This document shows positions 41,745 through 51,387 of a DNA stretch of 64,000 nt, in pieces. The stretch covers positions 1-64,000 of the forward strand of contig JAQBNI010000150.1 of assembly GCA_028288625.1 (NCBI GenBank), written 5' to 3'. Origin of the DNA: Bacteroidota bacterium (GTDB lineage: Bacteria > Bacteroidota > Bacteroidia > Chitinophagales > JADIYW01). Positions within the stretch are counted from its first letter, which is position 1; each line of letters starts with the position of its first letter. The notes under the pieces are model-generated. The model had not been told where the DNA came from, did not search any database, and worked only from the letters and a program-made list of their open reading frames with translations. Both the position numbers and the translations under genes were made by a program.

Positions 41745-41772
41745 TATTTTAAATAATGACCTATTGTGAAAT

Positions 41773-41872
41773 GTCATCCCCGACCTGATCGGGGATCTCA
41801 CGAACATAAGAAGAATGTATCTTCATTAAACTGATTGGTGAAACATGAGATCCCCGCATTCGCGAGGATGAC
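41773..41872. repeat. Intergenic element with GTCATCC/GGATGAC ends (family B)
   Basis: 100 bp bounded by GTCATCC (41773-41779) and GGATGAC (41866-41872), with inner hairpins such as CCCCGACCTGATCGGGG and conserved GGGGATCTCAC and CATGAGATC segments. It is homologous to 55665-55763. Confidence 0.7.
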
Positions 41873-41884
41873 TGTAATTAAATT

Positions 41885-41917
41885 AAAAAAGTCTCCAATC
41901 GGAGACTTTTAATTTTT
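41885..41917. terminator. Bidirectional terminator
   Basis: AAAAAAGTCTCC, loop AATC, GGAGACTTTT, then AATTTTTTG. It sits between the convergent GMC oxidoreductase and rlpA genes. Confidence 0.85.
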
Positions 41918-41930
41918 TGTGGAGCAAGTG

Positions 41931-42818
41931 TTATTCGTACATCAGTACAACCGCATCCTTGTATTTATCTTCGAGCACAGTTTTAAGTGCATCAGCGTAT
42001 GCGCGGTTTTGAAATTTTCCCATGCACAATTTGTAGAGCGTTTTTCCTCCTTCACTTACCTGGTGGATCAGCAACGATTGTTTGAATTTTTCCAGTTCTG
42101 CCGTCAATTCAAAGATAACAGAAGGATCTGAAAAAATACCAAGCTGAACTCCGTAGAATCCGATCTTGCTTTTATCGAGGTTTGTGATGATGGAATAAGA
42201 AGAGCGGTTTAAAAGACCACCTGCATTTGCTTCCTGTACATCCGAAATAGGTAGGGTGGGAATATCTTTTTGGTTTGAAACCCGGGCGACCGGGGTTGTT
42301 TCCCGTTTTTCCTGCGTTTCAACTGCAGTGTTATCGTCATCATTTACCGTTGGTATATCTTTCCAGGATTGCTCCTCAAGATCTGAACAATCATAAGCAC
42401 GTATGCCGTTTTGATGCGTAATATCTGCAGCTGTAACAGATGCCGTGAGCAATTCAACAGGAATATCATCCTTACCTATCACTTCCACTTTTACATAAGC
42501 CGTGCCTTTGTTCCTGTAGCCCAGGATCTCCGCTGCCTTTGTAGAAAGATCAATGATCCGTCCTTTTACAAACGGACCACGATCGTTGATCTTTACGTAT
42601 ACAGACTTGTTGTTTTTTGTGTTGGTTACTTTCACCGTTGTACCGAGCGGAAGCGTTTTGTGCGCTGCAGTAAGCTTGTTCTGTGAATAGATCTGTCCGC
42701 TTGCAGTAGTCTTGCCATGGAATTCCAGTCCATAAAAAGAAGCTACGCCAAACTCAGGTTCTGCGAACAAGGTGATAAATGCAATAATAACCGGGAAAAG
42801 TAAAAGTATTTTTTTCAT
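41931..42818 (-). CDS. RlpA-like protein (double-psi barrel plus SPOR domain)
   Basis: A 295-aa envelope protein. Signal peptide (1-19), then an RlpA double-psi beta-barrel (about 21-115) with [29 protein letters not shown] and the catalytic-site-like [16 protein letters not shown]; a low-complexity linker; and a C-terminal SPOR domain (about 220-295) that binds denuded glycan strands at the division site. RlpA proteins are lytic transglycosylases in some species. The usual lipobox is not seen. Confidence 0.9.
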   Translation of the reverse strand: MKKILLLFPVIIAFITLFAEPEFGVASFYGLEFHGKTTASGQIYSQNKLTAAHKTLPLGTTVKVTNTKNNKSVYVKINDRGPFVKGRIIDLSTKAAEILGYRNKGTAYVKVEVIGKDDIPVELLTASVTAADITHQNGIRAYDCSDLEEQSWKDIPTVNDDDNTAVETQEKRETTPVARVSNQKDIPTLPISDVQEANAGGLLNRSSYSIITNLDKSKIGFYGVQLGIFSDPSVIFELTAELEKFKQSLLIHQVSEGGKTLYKLCMGKFQNRAYADALKTVLEDKYKDAVVLMYE

Positions 42819-42952
42819 CTGTTTTTTAATTTTGCTTAATGAGCAGATGGAAAGCTCTTTGTTTGTTTTTTATTTGTGAGACATCTCACGGAACCCGGCT
42901 TTCGAAACTATTTTGTGCCTTAAAGTTCGGAAGCAAAAATACGGCTATTTGG

Positions 42953-43600
42953 TTAAGCAGACGTTAAGGCAGCAGACAATTGCATTAAAGGTTCAGTTAA
43001 AATTACGTGCCCGCCTTTGTAAAAAATATGTGAAAATGTTAACCCCTTGTTAATAAAACCTTTCATTACTTCATCTCTTGCCTTTTCAGTAATGAATTCA
43101 TCGCTGTCGCCCACGAGTAAATAAGGCTGCCATTGATTAATTTTCGGGATATCATTCAAACAGTCGTGAGGTATCGTTCCGCCCCAAAAAACCATTCTAT
43201 CTACGTGATTTTTGCTGTTTAATGCCCATCTGCAGACGGTCGCCGCGCCTTGAGAAAATCCCAATGCAACAATTTTTGCCTTTGTTTGTGAGATTAATGT
43301 TTTGTAAACGTTATCCAGGTATGAAATGTAATCACCGATCTCATTTTCGCGGTCTTCGGTCGTCATCCATGAGGCTCCGACTCTTCCTGTCATATCCTTC
43401 AGGTAAAAGCGATTTAAGGCTTCCGGCACGATCACAAAATGTTCTTCAGGGTTGAGCTCTTCAAATTTCTTTATAAAGAATTCCGCGAGAAAGCCATAGC
43501 CGTGCGCAACGATCCATACTAGTTTGGTGGATTCCGATAAAGTGCCGTGTGTAAATACCCTGCCGGTTTTTTTTGTAACGATGGAATGCGATTGCGCCAT
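42953..43600 (-). CDS. Phospholipase/carboxylesterase family hydrolase
   Basis: A 215-aa alpha/beta hydrolase of the YpfH/carboxylesterase group. The oxyanion region is IVAHGYGFLAE, the nucleophile elbow GFSQGAAT, the acid strand LLVGDSDEFIT, and the catalytic histidine GGHVIL. No signal peptide. It is divergent from the START-like gene across a 51-bp interval. Substrate unknown. Confidence 0.83.
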   Translation of the reverse strand: MAQSHSIVTKKTGRVFTHGTLSESTKLVWIVAHGYGFLAEFFIKKFEELNPEEHFVIVPEALNRFYLKDMTGRVGASWMTTEDRENEIGDYISYLDNVYKTLISQTKAKIVALGFSQGAATVCRWALNSKNHVDRMVFWGGTIPHDCLNDIPKINQWQPYLLVGDSDEFITEKARDEVMKGFINKGLTFSHIFYKGGHVILTEPLMQLSAALTSA

Positions 43601-43651
43601 TTCACAAATATACTATACTGCATAAAATGCAATTTTGTTAGTTTTACACAC

Positions 43652-44035
43652 ATGAAGGATTTCAAGAAATATTATATCGTAAGTGAATCGCCTGATATGG
43701 TGTATAAGGCACTGACTAATCCTGTGATACTGGGACTATGGACAGGAGAGGAAGCGGAAATGTCGGAGGAACCGGGCAGCGAATTTTCACTTTGGGGCGG
43801 CAGTATCACCGGAAAGAATCTTGAGTTTATACCGGACAAGAAGATCGTCCAAGAGTGGTATTTCGGTGAGCAAACGGAGCCTTCGATCGTAACTATCCTG
43901 CTGCATGAGCACAAGCAAGGTACCTCGGTTGAATTGAGGCACACCAATATTCCCGACGAAGATTATGATGATATTGTATCCGGATGGAATTCGGAATATT
44001 TCGGAGCGCTGATAGATTTTTATACGCAGGGATAA
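43652..44035 (+). CDS. SRPBCC/AHSA1 (START-like) domain protein
   Basis: A 127-aa protein of the SRPBCC fold (Bet v1/AHSA1-like). It begins MKDFKKYYIVSESPDMVYKAL, continues with WTGEEAEMSEEPGSEFSLWGGSITG, and ends with GWNSEYFGALIDFY. The fold forms a hydrophobic ligand pocket. The ligand is unknown. The ATG at 43652 is chosen; the longer frame runs into the divergent hydrolase gene. Confidence 0.85.
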   Translation: MKDFKKYYIVSESPDMVYKALTNPVILGLWTGEEAEMSEEPGSEFSLWGGSITGKNLEFIPDKKIVQEWYFGEQTEPSIVTILLHEHKQGTSVELRHTNIPDEDYDDIVSGWNSEYFGALIDFYTQG

Positions 44036-44060
44036 AAAAAGCCGGATCTATGATCCGGCT
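44035..44060 (-). terminator. Terminator (minus strand)
   Basis: AGCCGGATC (44040-44048), loop TAT, GATCCGGCT (44052-44060), preceded by six A, i.e. a T-run for minus-strand transcripts. It probably ends the NYN-LOTUS transcript from 44274. Confidence 0.65.
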
Positions 44061-44273
44061 ACGCAAATTAGGTTATCAGTTAAGGCGTTCGCATTTTTGT
44101 ATTTCGGGGAATTTAAAATCTTATAATGGTTGCTAGCGCCGAAACAAATTCATTTCTGTAAAGATGCTATCAATCCTTATAAAGATGTTATATCATTTCT
44201 AAGGAATCTTACATAATTCCCATGTAACTTTTCTTTTTAAATCTGATCGGAAATTCCTGACAGCAGATAATAA

Positions 44274-45059
44274 TTACCTTCTGTTCTTAGCACGAACATA
44301 TACATGCTTGATATTATTCTTCCCGGTTTCCCTTGCATCGATCTCAAATTTATTCATGCTTTTTATCAGGGGCAGCATCTTGGAATATCCGTAATTCCGG
44401 GCATCAAAGTCGGGTTTCTTTTTTAAGATAAGATTGCCAAGATCACCTAAAAAAGCCCATCCGTTTTCGTCAGCGAGATCGGCAATGCTATCATTCAATA
44501 ACCGGAAAAGCCCCATATCAACCTTGCTTAAAGGAACGTTTGCCTTAGTCTCACGTTTTTTAACCGGTCTGGGAGGTAAATTTTCAGAACGCGGTTCCTC
44601 CTCTTCTTCATCTTGTTCGGAAGCAAGGATCTCTATATAAATAAATTTATCGCATGCTGTGATAAATGGCTTTAATGTTTTTTTCTCGCCAATGCCGATC
44701 ACCTTCATTCCGGCTTCTCGTAACCGTATGGCAAGCCGCGTAAAGTCACTGTCACTGGAGACAATACAAAAGCCATCCACCTTTCCGGAATATAAAATAT
44801 CCATGGCATCGATGATCATCGCACTGTCACTCGAATTTTTCCCCGAGGTATAGCTGTATTGCTGTACAGGAGTGATTGCATTTTCAAGTAAAACTTTTTT
44901 CCACCCTGAAACGGTCGGCTTTGTCCAGTCCGCATATATGCGTTTAAACGTCGGCGTACCATATTTGGTGATCTCTTCAAGCATCTCCTTAATATTGGCA
45001 TAAGGAACGTTGTCAGCATCAATTAAAACGGCAAGTCTGAGGTCGGTTATGGCGTCCAT
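44274..45059 (-). CDS. NYN domain ribonuclease-like protein with OST-HTH/LOTUS domain
   Basis: A 261-aa protein. The NYN (PIN-like) nuclease domain spans about 5-150, with conserved acidic residues in AVLIDADNVPY, SSDSAMIIDAMD and IVSSDSDFTRLAIRLRE. A polar linker follows, then a LOTUS/OST-HTH RNA-binding domain (about 185-258, LFRLLNDSIADLADENGWAF, GNLILKKKPDFDARNYGYSK). The combination resembles limkain b1 and bacterial LabA-like proteins and suggests action on RNA. The target is unknown. Confidence 0.88.
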   Translation of the reverse strand: MDAITDLRLAVLIDADNVPYANIKEMLEEITKYGTPTFKRIYADWTKPTVSGWKKVLLENAITPVQQYSYTSGKNSSDSAMIIDAMDILYSGKVDGFCIVSSDSDFTRLAIRLREAGMKVIGIGEKKTLKPFITACDKFIYIEILASEQDEEEEEPRSENLPPRPVKKRETKANVPLSKVDMGLFRLLNDSIADLADENGWAFLGDLGNLILKKKPDFDARNYGYSKMLPLIKSMNKFEIDARETGKNNIKHVYVRAKNRR

Positions 45060-45260
45060 GTTTTTTATTTTAGAGTGTTCTCAAAGCTATAAATGTAATA
45101 AAATTTAATATGGTTTAGCATTGTTATGCCTTTATTCAATAACGTGTGAATGTTATAAGCTTTTTGATACATCGTATAACGTATACTGAAGGATAATGAG
45201 TCAATTTTACAACGAGAAGTTTATCAAAATCAACTCTCTTAACATTCTAAAATAACAAGT

Positions 45261-45989
45261 ATGAAAAAATCAGCATTAACAGGTCTCTTATTGATCGGAT
45301 TATTATCCTTTCAATTAAACGGTTTCGGACAAACCGCAGAAGATCACTACAAAACAGCTATGTCCAAAATGACTTCCGGTCAAAAATTAGAAGCATTACC
45401 TGAACTCAATTATGCAATTCTTGCAAATCCGAATTACACAGATGCATATAATTTACGTGCACAGGTTCTCAATAGCGTAGGAGAATATAGCGGTGTTATC
45501 AGGGATTATACAAAAGTTATTGAATTAAATCCGAATGACTTAAGAGCTTACCTGAACCGTGGTATTGCTTATGAAAACCTCGGTAACAATACGAGCGCTT
45601 ATTTAGATTTTAACAAGGCAGTTGAATTGGATCCCAATTCTGCAGAAGCACTTAACTATCGCGGAATGTCAAAAAATATTTCACAAAATTATAACGGTGC
45701 AATAAAGGATCTTGATAAAGCAATTTCTTTGGATCCATCATATGCTGAAGCTTATACCAATCGCGGTAATTCAAAATATTATCTGATGGATGATAACGGT
45801 TCTATTGCTGATTATAACAAGGCAATAGAAATAAAACCGGATCTTGCTGATGCATATCTGAACCGTGCAAATTATAAGTACTATACAGGAAGCGATGCTT
45901 CTAAAGCTTGTCCGGACTGGCAGAAAGCAAAAGAGCTGGGAAGCTTTGATGCAAAAGTAATGGCTCGAAAAAATTGTGCAGGAAAATAA
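45261..45989 (+). CDS. Secreted TPR protein, paralogue 1
   Basis: A 242-aa protein with a signal peptide (ending NGFGQ) and five to six TPR units of the form AYLNRGIAYENLGNNTSAYLD. The C-terminus carries two cysteines (ACPDWQKAKELGSFDAKVM...NC) that may form a disulfide. It is closest to the paralogue at 46796 (shared SVGE-SGVIRDYTK-IEL-PND, GSFDAK). It has its own terminator at 46017. Protein-protein scaffolding outside the cytoplasm is the likely role; the partner is unknown. Confidence 0.88.
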   Translation: MKKSALTGLLLIGLLSFQLNGFGQTAEDHYKTAMSKMTSGQKLEALPELNYAILANPNYTDAYNLRAQVLNSVGEYSGVIRDYTKVIELNPNDLRAYLNRGIAYENLGNNTSAYLDFNKAVELDPNSAEALNYRGMSKNISQNYNGAIKDLDKAISLDPSYAEAYTNRGNSKYYLMDDNGSIADYNKAIEIKPDLADAYLNRANYKYYTGSDASKACPDWQKAKELGSFDAKVMARKNCAGK

Positions 45990-46016
45990 AATAAAAGAGC
46001 ACAAACATAATTACCG

Positions 46017-46049
46017 GCACGCAAACGACAGTTTGCGTGCTTTTTTTTT
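46017..46049 (+). terminator. Rho-independent terminator
   Basis: GCACGCAAAC (46017-46026), loop GACA, GTTTGCGTGC (46031-46040), then nine T. It ends the first TPR gene. Confidence 0.93.
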
Positions 46050-46108
46050 ACGTTATTCTTAAGTAGATCCTATATATTTTTTCAGAGATTTCAATTATCT
46101 TTATTTAT

Positions 46109-46720
46109 ATGAAAACCTGTTACCCGAATGTTTTATGGTTGCTGTTTGTTTTATTGCGGCTTAACGCAAATGCACAAACTGCGCAGGATTATTTTAAAAG
46201 CGGTACTTCAAAAGATAACACCGGTGATCATCCGGGTGCCATAGAAGATTTTAATAGATCGATCGCATTGGACAGCCTGCATTCGGTAAGTTATTTCAAC
46301 AGGGGAATTGCGAAAGCCGCTACAGGTGATTATGCTGCCGCTATCGTTGATTTTAATAAAGCTATAAAGATGAATCCTTCAAAGCCCGATTATTATAATA
46401 GCCGTGGGAATGCAAAGGATCACATGAAAGACTATGAAGGCGCTATTCTCGATTTTAATAAATCGATACAATTAAATTCCGCAAATACATTCAGTTACTA
46501 TGACAGGGGAATTGCAAGATCGCATTTAAATGATCTGACAGGTGCATTGCAGGATTATACGAAGGCTGTACAGGTAGATTCAACCAATGCCCTTGCTTAT
46601 TTTAACCGCGGTGTTTTGCGACATGATCTGAAATATAAAGGTGCGTGCTCCGATTGGAAACAGGCGTTACGGCTTAAATATAAACAGGCGGCAGAGTTGA
46701 TTGCGAAGTATTGTAAATAA
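46109..46720 (+). CDS. Secreted TPR protein, paralogue 2
   Basis: A 203-aa protein with a signal peptide (ending NANAQ) and five TPR units (HSVSYFNRGIAKAATGDYAA, PDYYNSRGNAKDHMKDYEGA). The C-terminal ACSDWKQALRLKYKQAAELI...C retains the cysteine pair of the other two paralogues. It is one repeat shorter and more diverged than its neighbours. Confidence 0.87.
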   Translation: MKTCYPNVLWLLFVLLRLNANAQTAQDYFKSGTSKDNTGDHPGAIEDFNRSIALDSLHSVSYFNRGIAKAATGDYAAAIVDFNKAIKMNPSKPDYYNSRGNAKDHMKDYEGAILDFNKSIQLNSANTFSYYDRGIARSHLNDLTGALQDYTKAVQVDSTNALAYFNRGVLRHDLKYKGACSDWKQALRLKYKQAAELIAKYCK

Positions 46721-46795
46721 TTTTTTATGATATTAATTCTTTTTACAATGCCGAACTAGCAGGAAAATCAATGATTTTTTATATTTTTGTTTAAT

Positions 46796-47509
46796 ATGAA
46801 GACTATTTCCAGATATTATCTTTTGCTTTTAATGTGGTTGCCTTTTCCCTTGGTTGCACAAACGGCAGTTAGTTTTTATAAAAACGGCATGTCGAAGCTT
46901 AACGCAGGGAATGCATTGGAAGCATTATCAGATTTCAATTATGCTATCCTGAATAATATTAATTATAAAGAGGCATACATAGCGCGCGCATCTGTGTTGA
47001 ATAGCGTGGGAGAATTTTCTGGTGTGATCAGGGATTACACTAAAGCGATAGAATTGGATCCGAATGACAAAACATTATACATTGCTCTCGGCAAGGCGTA
47101 TGAGTCTATTGGTGACAACAGCAGCGCATTTGCAAATTTTAATAAAGCAGTATCCCTCGATTCCAATTACGCGCAAGCATATTCTTACCGCGGTATGTCC
47201 AGGAATTTTTCCGTTAATTATGAAGAAGCAATAGTAGATTTTGATAAAGCGATTCAATTAGATTCTGCTTCTGCTGAAGCTTATACCTACCGGGGAAATT
47301 CAAAATTTTATTTAATGCAGAATGAGGGAGCTCTGGAAGACTACAATAAAGCAGTCGAATTAAATCCTAAGCTTCCTGAAGTTTTTCTTAACCGCGGTAA
47401 TTTTTATTATTATAATGATGCTGTTTCTGACGCATGCACTGATTGGATGAAAGCAATGGCACTTGGAAGCTTCGACGCAAAGGCACTGGTAAAGAAAAAT
47501 TGTAAGTAG
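46796..47509 (+). CDS. Secreted TPR protein, paralogue 3
   Basis: A 237-aa protein with a signal peptide (ending PLVAQ) and TPR units such as TLYIALGKAYESIGDNSSAF and AEAYTYRGNSKFYLMQNEGA. The C-terminus ACTDWMKAMALGSFDAKAL...NC matches paralogue 1. The ATG at 46796 is chosen over a TTG 9 bp upstream. TATTTTTG at 46782-46789 ends 6 bp before the ATG, so the transcript may be nearly leaderless. Confidence 0.87.
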   Translation: MKTISRYYLLLLMWLPFPLVAQTAVSFYKNGMSKLNAGNALEALSDFNYAILNNINYKEAYIARASVLNSVGEFSGVIRDYTKAIELDPNDKTLYIALGKAYESIGDNSSAFANFNKAVSLDSNYAQAYSYRGMSRNFSVNYEEAIVDFDKAIQLDSASAEAYTYRGNSKFYLMQNEGALEDYNKAVELNPKLPEVFLNRGNFYYYNDAVSDACTDWMKAMALGSFDAKALVKKNCK

Positions 47510-47530
47510 TTTAATAGTCCACTGTCGATA

Positions 47531-47645
47531 GTCGATGGTTCATAGTATCATATTACTTAATCAACAGTAACCCACTTTTTCGCCTCTTAAATAATTATTT
47601 ATTTCTTTAGTTTGGATTCAGTATATTTTACTATCGACCATCGAC
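47531..47645. repeat. Intergenic imperfect inverted repeat
   Basis: GTCGATGGTTCATAGTA (47531-47547) and TACTATCGACCATCGAC (47629-47645) are inverted copies with a few mismatches around an AT-rich centre. They lie between convergent genes. Confidence 0.5.
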
Positions 47646-47655
47646 GATTAACCAA

Positions 47656-48099
47656 TCAACCCTTCTTCATTTCCTGCAGCATCGCAATAATTTTATCCAG
47701 TTTTTGTTCTTCAATATCGCTTAACTGTTTTTGCAAGGATTCTATTTCCAGTTTCGCCTCCAGATTTGTAGAATAATCATTATACGCTTGTATCCTGTCT
47801 CTTTCACCCTGTCTGTTCTGTGCCATCATAATGATGGGAGCTGCATAAGCAGCCTGAGTAGAAAATAATAAGTTCAGCAATATAAAAGGATACGGATCCC
47901 AGTGTTTAAAAAAAGCAACCACGTTAAGCAGCATCCAAAATGCAACAATAGCAGTTTGAATAATAATAAATCTCCACGAGCCCATGCCTGTGGCGACGGA
48001 ATCAGCAAGGCGCTGCCCGAAAGTTGAAGTTTTCTTATGGCGGACGTGCCAGGTTTCCGGTTCCACCGCATTTATTTCTGTGTTTTTAACTGTTTCCAT
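47656..48099 (-). CDS. DUF1003 family membrane protein
   Basis: A 147-aa protein with the DUF1003 core: FGQRLADSVATGMGSWRFII, two transmembrane helices (about 40-60 and 72-90), then LFSTQAAYAAPIIMMAQNRQ and a C-terminal coiled coil (LEIESLQKQLSDIEEQKLDK). The family is of unknown function. Confidence 0.9.
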   Translation of the reverse strand: METVKNTEINAVEPETWHVRHKKTSTFGQRLADSVATGMGSWRFIIIQTAIVAFWMLLNVVAFFKHWDPYPFILLNLLFSTQAAYAAPIIMMAQNRQGERDRIQAYNDYSTNLEAKLEIESLQKQLSDIEEQKLDKIIAMLQEMKKG

Positions 48100-48426
48100 T
48101 TTTAAATTTTATCGTGTTCATAAAGATAAGAATAGGAAAGTCAATTTATGGATTTGTTATGGTATAACATACATTGTATAAATTTTTCAAGTGTATTTTC
48201 TCTATACACTGTCAGATGTAATTTTTTTGTTTAACTTAGATAAGAAGCATGGTTTTATGCAGTATTTGCCTTATTTTTGATTATGGAATTTCGTTGTTTT
48301 TTTACAATAGAAACCTACGCAGTTAGATCAATTGTCGGTAATACTTGGGGAAATAAAAACTGCTTTTACATTTAAATTAATTTTAATCACAAATAGATTA
48401 TTCCTATGATCAATTTATAAGAATTA
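48100..48426 (+). promoter_or_regulatory. Intergenic region upstream of the signalling cluster
   Basis: 327 bp of AT-rich sequence with no convincing ORF. A -7-like TATTTTTG lies at 48272-48279 without a clear -33 partner. If used, it would give the receiver-kinase operon a leader of about 140 nt. I see no RNA family or repeat. Confidence 0.3.
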
Positions 48427-48882
48427 ATGGAAACCAATAAAAAGAATTCTTTTATGATACTGCTTGCAGATGACGATGCAGATGATCGCTTTCTTTTTAA
48501 AGAGGCGGTGGATGAAACGAAGGACGTCGTTCTCGTTACTGTCAAGGATGGCATGGAGTTGATGAATAAATTGACAAAAGCAAACGGAGAACTTCCGGAT
48601 GCGATCTTTCTTGACCTCAACATGCCATTTAAAAATGGTCACGAATGTTTGAGAGAAATAAAAGACAATGAAAAGCTGAAATCCATTCCCGTAATTATTT
48701 ATTCCACATCAACCAATAAAGCGCAAATAGATTCTACGTATAAGGACGGTGCAAATTTATATATTCCGAAACCGGATTCTTTTTCCCTCCTTAAGAAAAT
48801 TGTAGAAAAGGTGTTTATGCTGGAATGGAAAGAATATAAGCCGCAACCTTCTAAAGATAAATTCGTTTTAAGTATTCAATAA
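48427..48882 (+). CDS. Stand-alone response regulator receiver protein (Rcp1/CheY-like)
   Basis: A 151-aa receiver domain without an output domain. The acidic pocket is LLADDDADDRFLF, the phospho-acceptor aspartate is in AIFLDLNMPFKNG, the switch threonine/serine is in IIYSTSTNKAQ, and the lysine is in YIPKPDSFS. It stops 1 bp before the ATG of the PAS kinase, so the pair is one operon and probably cognate. Confidence 0.92.
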   Translation: METNKKNSFMILLADDDADDRFLFKEAVDETKDVVLVTVKDGMELMNKLTKANGELPDAIFLDLNMPFKNGHECLREIKDNEKLKSIPVIIYSTSTNKAQIDSTYKDGANLYIPKPDSFSLLKKIVEKVFMLEWKEYKPQPSKDKFVLSIQ

Positions 48883-48883
48883 A

Positions 48884-51292
48884 ATGGCGGAAGTTAAAGA
48901 GCACATAAAAAATTCGGCTGACTGGCATGATAAACTGGATCTGCATTATTTACCTGCCTATGCTGATTTCCTTCTCCAAAATAAGCTGGAAGAATTTAAT
49001 AGCGCAATGCTTCGCATATCGCGTGAAGTTGAGATACCGTTGCTGAAGCTTCTTGCGCTGATGCCTGAAGAGCAATTACTGGAATTATCCCTCCAGGGAA
49101 CAAAGGAACTCCTCGAATATTTTTCTCAAAATAAGATGGCAACGTTTATTGAGATTTCATTGAAGAGATGGATCGAAAACGAAATACAGGTCATACAATC
49201 CGACCAGGTGGAGGCAAGGGATATTTCATCGGTAAGTTTTGTCCGCCGAAAAATTTTCCGCGATTTTTTTCCGCAATATTCATCAGATCTGACACTGTAT
49301 AGAAACGTGATGGAAGAAGTAGATAGGTTTACCGTAGAATTTGAAGAGCATTGTTACAATACACTGTTTGAAATAAAGCAACAGAAAATAAATGAGCACA
49401 ATCAGGATTTGCGTGAAGCGCAGGAAATTGCCGGAATGGGTAGCTTTGATTGGGATCTCGAAGGCAAGGATTCTAATTTATCAAAACAGTTGTTGAATAT
49501 TTTTGAACTGGAAGGTCCGAGCAGTATGAACTCATTTTTGGAGTATGTGCATCCGGGCGATCGCAAAAAAGTAAGAGAGGCAATAGAAAAAGCCACAAAA
49601 GGTGATGGCGTTTATGAAAGCGAATACCGCTACAGGAAAAATAATAAAGAGAAAGTAATCTGGTCACGCGGCTTGGTTACTTTTAAAGATGGAAAGGCTT
49701 TACGGATGAAAGGAACGGTAATGGATATTACCGAGCGGCATCATATGCTTCAGCGACTGGAGCGAAGCGAAGAATTGCACAAGCAGGCACAGGCGCTCAC
49801 GCATCTCGGAAACTGGAGCTGGTTCATCGAAGACAGTAAGATCAACTGGAGTGATGAAATGTATCGCATATATGGACTGGAGCCGCAATCCGAAGAAATT
49901 ACTTTTGAGCGTTTCCAATCGCTTATTCATCCGGAGGACAGGGAAAACAGGCTGAAGGAAATTCAAAAAGCGTTAGAAACATTGCGTGCAGATGATTATG
50001 AAATGCGGATAGTAACACCACACGGTGAAGAAAAGGTACTGCAGGGAAAAGGAGAGGTTTTGGTAGATGAAGAAAACAAACCTTATAAGATCGTTGGAAC
50101 CTGTCAGGATGTAACCAAACAGTTTCATTTAAATCAGCAGGTAAAAGAGAACGAAGAAACATTTCGCCAGCTGATCAACAACGCCCCTGATGCAGTTGTC
50201 GTGATCGATGAAAACAGCACAATTCTTTTATGGAACCCGAAAGCGGAAGAAGTATTTGGCTGGAATGAAAAAGAGATCATTGGAAAAACTTTGACTGAAA
50301 CTATAATTCCTCCTACGTATAGGAGCGCTCACCTCGAAGGCATTCATCGCCTGCATACTACCGGAGAAGCTCGTGTGCTCAATAAAAGTATAGAGATCAG
50401 TGCGATCAATAAATCAGGTAATGAATTTTTTATAGCGCTTTCGATATCGCGTTCTGTTCGCGCAGGGAAACCTGTATTTATTTCATTTATCCGCGACATT
50501 ACAAATGAGAAAAAAGCGGAAATGGAGATCGCGCGTCACAGGAATGAACTCACTCAAAAAAATATAGAACTCGAACTCAGTAATCAACAGTTAACTTCAT
50601 TCAACTATATCGCAAGCCACGACCTGCAGGAACCATTGCGGAAGATCAGGATATACAGCAACCGCATTCTCGAAAAAAATATGGATGTGCTTCCGGGAGA
50701 TACAATGGATTTTCTTCAGCGTATTATGACGTCTGCTGCCCACATGCAGAATCTTATTGAAGACCTGTTGGCTTTTTCGCGCGCAACGGCAACAGACCAG
50801 ATATTCGACACCGTAGATCTGAATATTTTGTTTGAAGAAATAAAAGCGAATTTAAAGCATGTAATTGAAGAGAAAAAAGTTTCGATTGCGCATGATATAT
50901 TACCAAGCATGAGGCTCATCCCTTTCCAGTTTGAACAGTTGCTGGAAAATATCATTAATAATTCTATTAAATACAGTTACCCGGATATTCCGCCGGTGAT
51001 CAATATCATTTCCGATATCGTAAAAGGCGGAGAATATGTAAAAGAAGGCGCATCACCGCACCAGGATTATCACCGGATATCTATTAAGGATAATGGCATA
51101 GGATTTGACGAAGCATACGCGTCTAAAATATTTGAATTGTTCCAGCGGCTGCACGGCAAATCTGAATATTCAGGAACAGGGATCGGTTTGGCGATATGTA
51201 AAAAGATCGTGGAAAATCATAAAGGATTTATCACTGCAAATAGTGTAGAAGGAAAAGGAGCGACGTTTTCCATATTTATTCCGGTAACGTAG
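48884..51292 (+). CDS. PAS-domain sensor histidine kinase (3 PAS)
   Basis: An 802-aa cytoplasmic kinase with no transmembrane helices. An N-terminal helical domain (about 1-165, resembling RsbR/globin-type sensors) is followed by PAS domains at about 185-285, 305-413 and 425-545. Then come HisKA with His579 in IASHDLQEPLRKIR, and HATPase_c with LENIINNSIKY, DNGIGF and GTGIGLAICKKI. The PAS folds probably sense a cofactor or redox state. The product lacks a receiver domain; the neighbouring receiver protein at 48427 is the expected partner. Confidence 0.92.
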   Translation: MAEVKEHIKNSADWHDKLDLHYLPAYADFLLQNKLEEFNSAMLRISREVEIPLLKLLALMPEEQLLELSLQGTKELLEYFSQNKMATFIEISLKRWIENEIQVIQSDQVEARDISSVSFVRRKIFRDFFPQYSSDLTLYRNVMEEVDRFTVEFEEHCYNTLFEIKQQKINEHNQDLREAQEIAGMGSFDWDLEGKDSNLSKQLLNIFELEGPSSMNSFLEYVHPGDRKKVREAIEKATKGDGVYESEYRYRKNNKEKVIWSRGLVTFKDGKALRMKGTVMDITERHHMLQRLERSEELHKQAQALTHLGNWSWFIEDSKINWSDEMYRIYGLEPQSEEITFERFQSLIHPEDRENRLKEIQKALETLRADDYEMRIVTPHGEEKVLQGKGEVLVDEENKPYKIVGTCQDVTKQFHLNQQVKENEETFRQLINNAPDAVVVIDENSTILLWNPKAEEVFGWNEKEIIGKTLTETIIPPTYRSAHLEGIHRLHTTGEARVLNKSIEISAINKSGNEFFIALSISRSVRAGKPVFISFIRDITNEKKAEMEIARHRNELTQKNIELELSNQQLTSFNYIASHDLQEPLRKIRIYSNRILEKNMDVLPGDTMDFLQRIMTSAAHMQNLIEDLLAFSRATATDQIFDTVDLNILFEEIKANLKHVIEEKKVSIAHDILPSMRLIPFQFEQLLENIINNSIKYSYPDIPPVINIISDIVKGGEYVKEGASPHQDYHRISIKDNGIGFDEAYASKIFELFQRLHGKSEYSGTGIGLAICKKIVENHKGFITANSVEGKGATFSIFIPVT

Positions 51293-51387
51293 CAGCCGTC
51301 AGACTGCTAAACAGGGTTTCAGCAGGGGAAGCGGTTCATGCGGCTAACATAATCACAAAAGCAAAACCGAATTATCATATCAACCCA

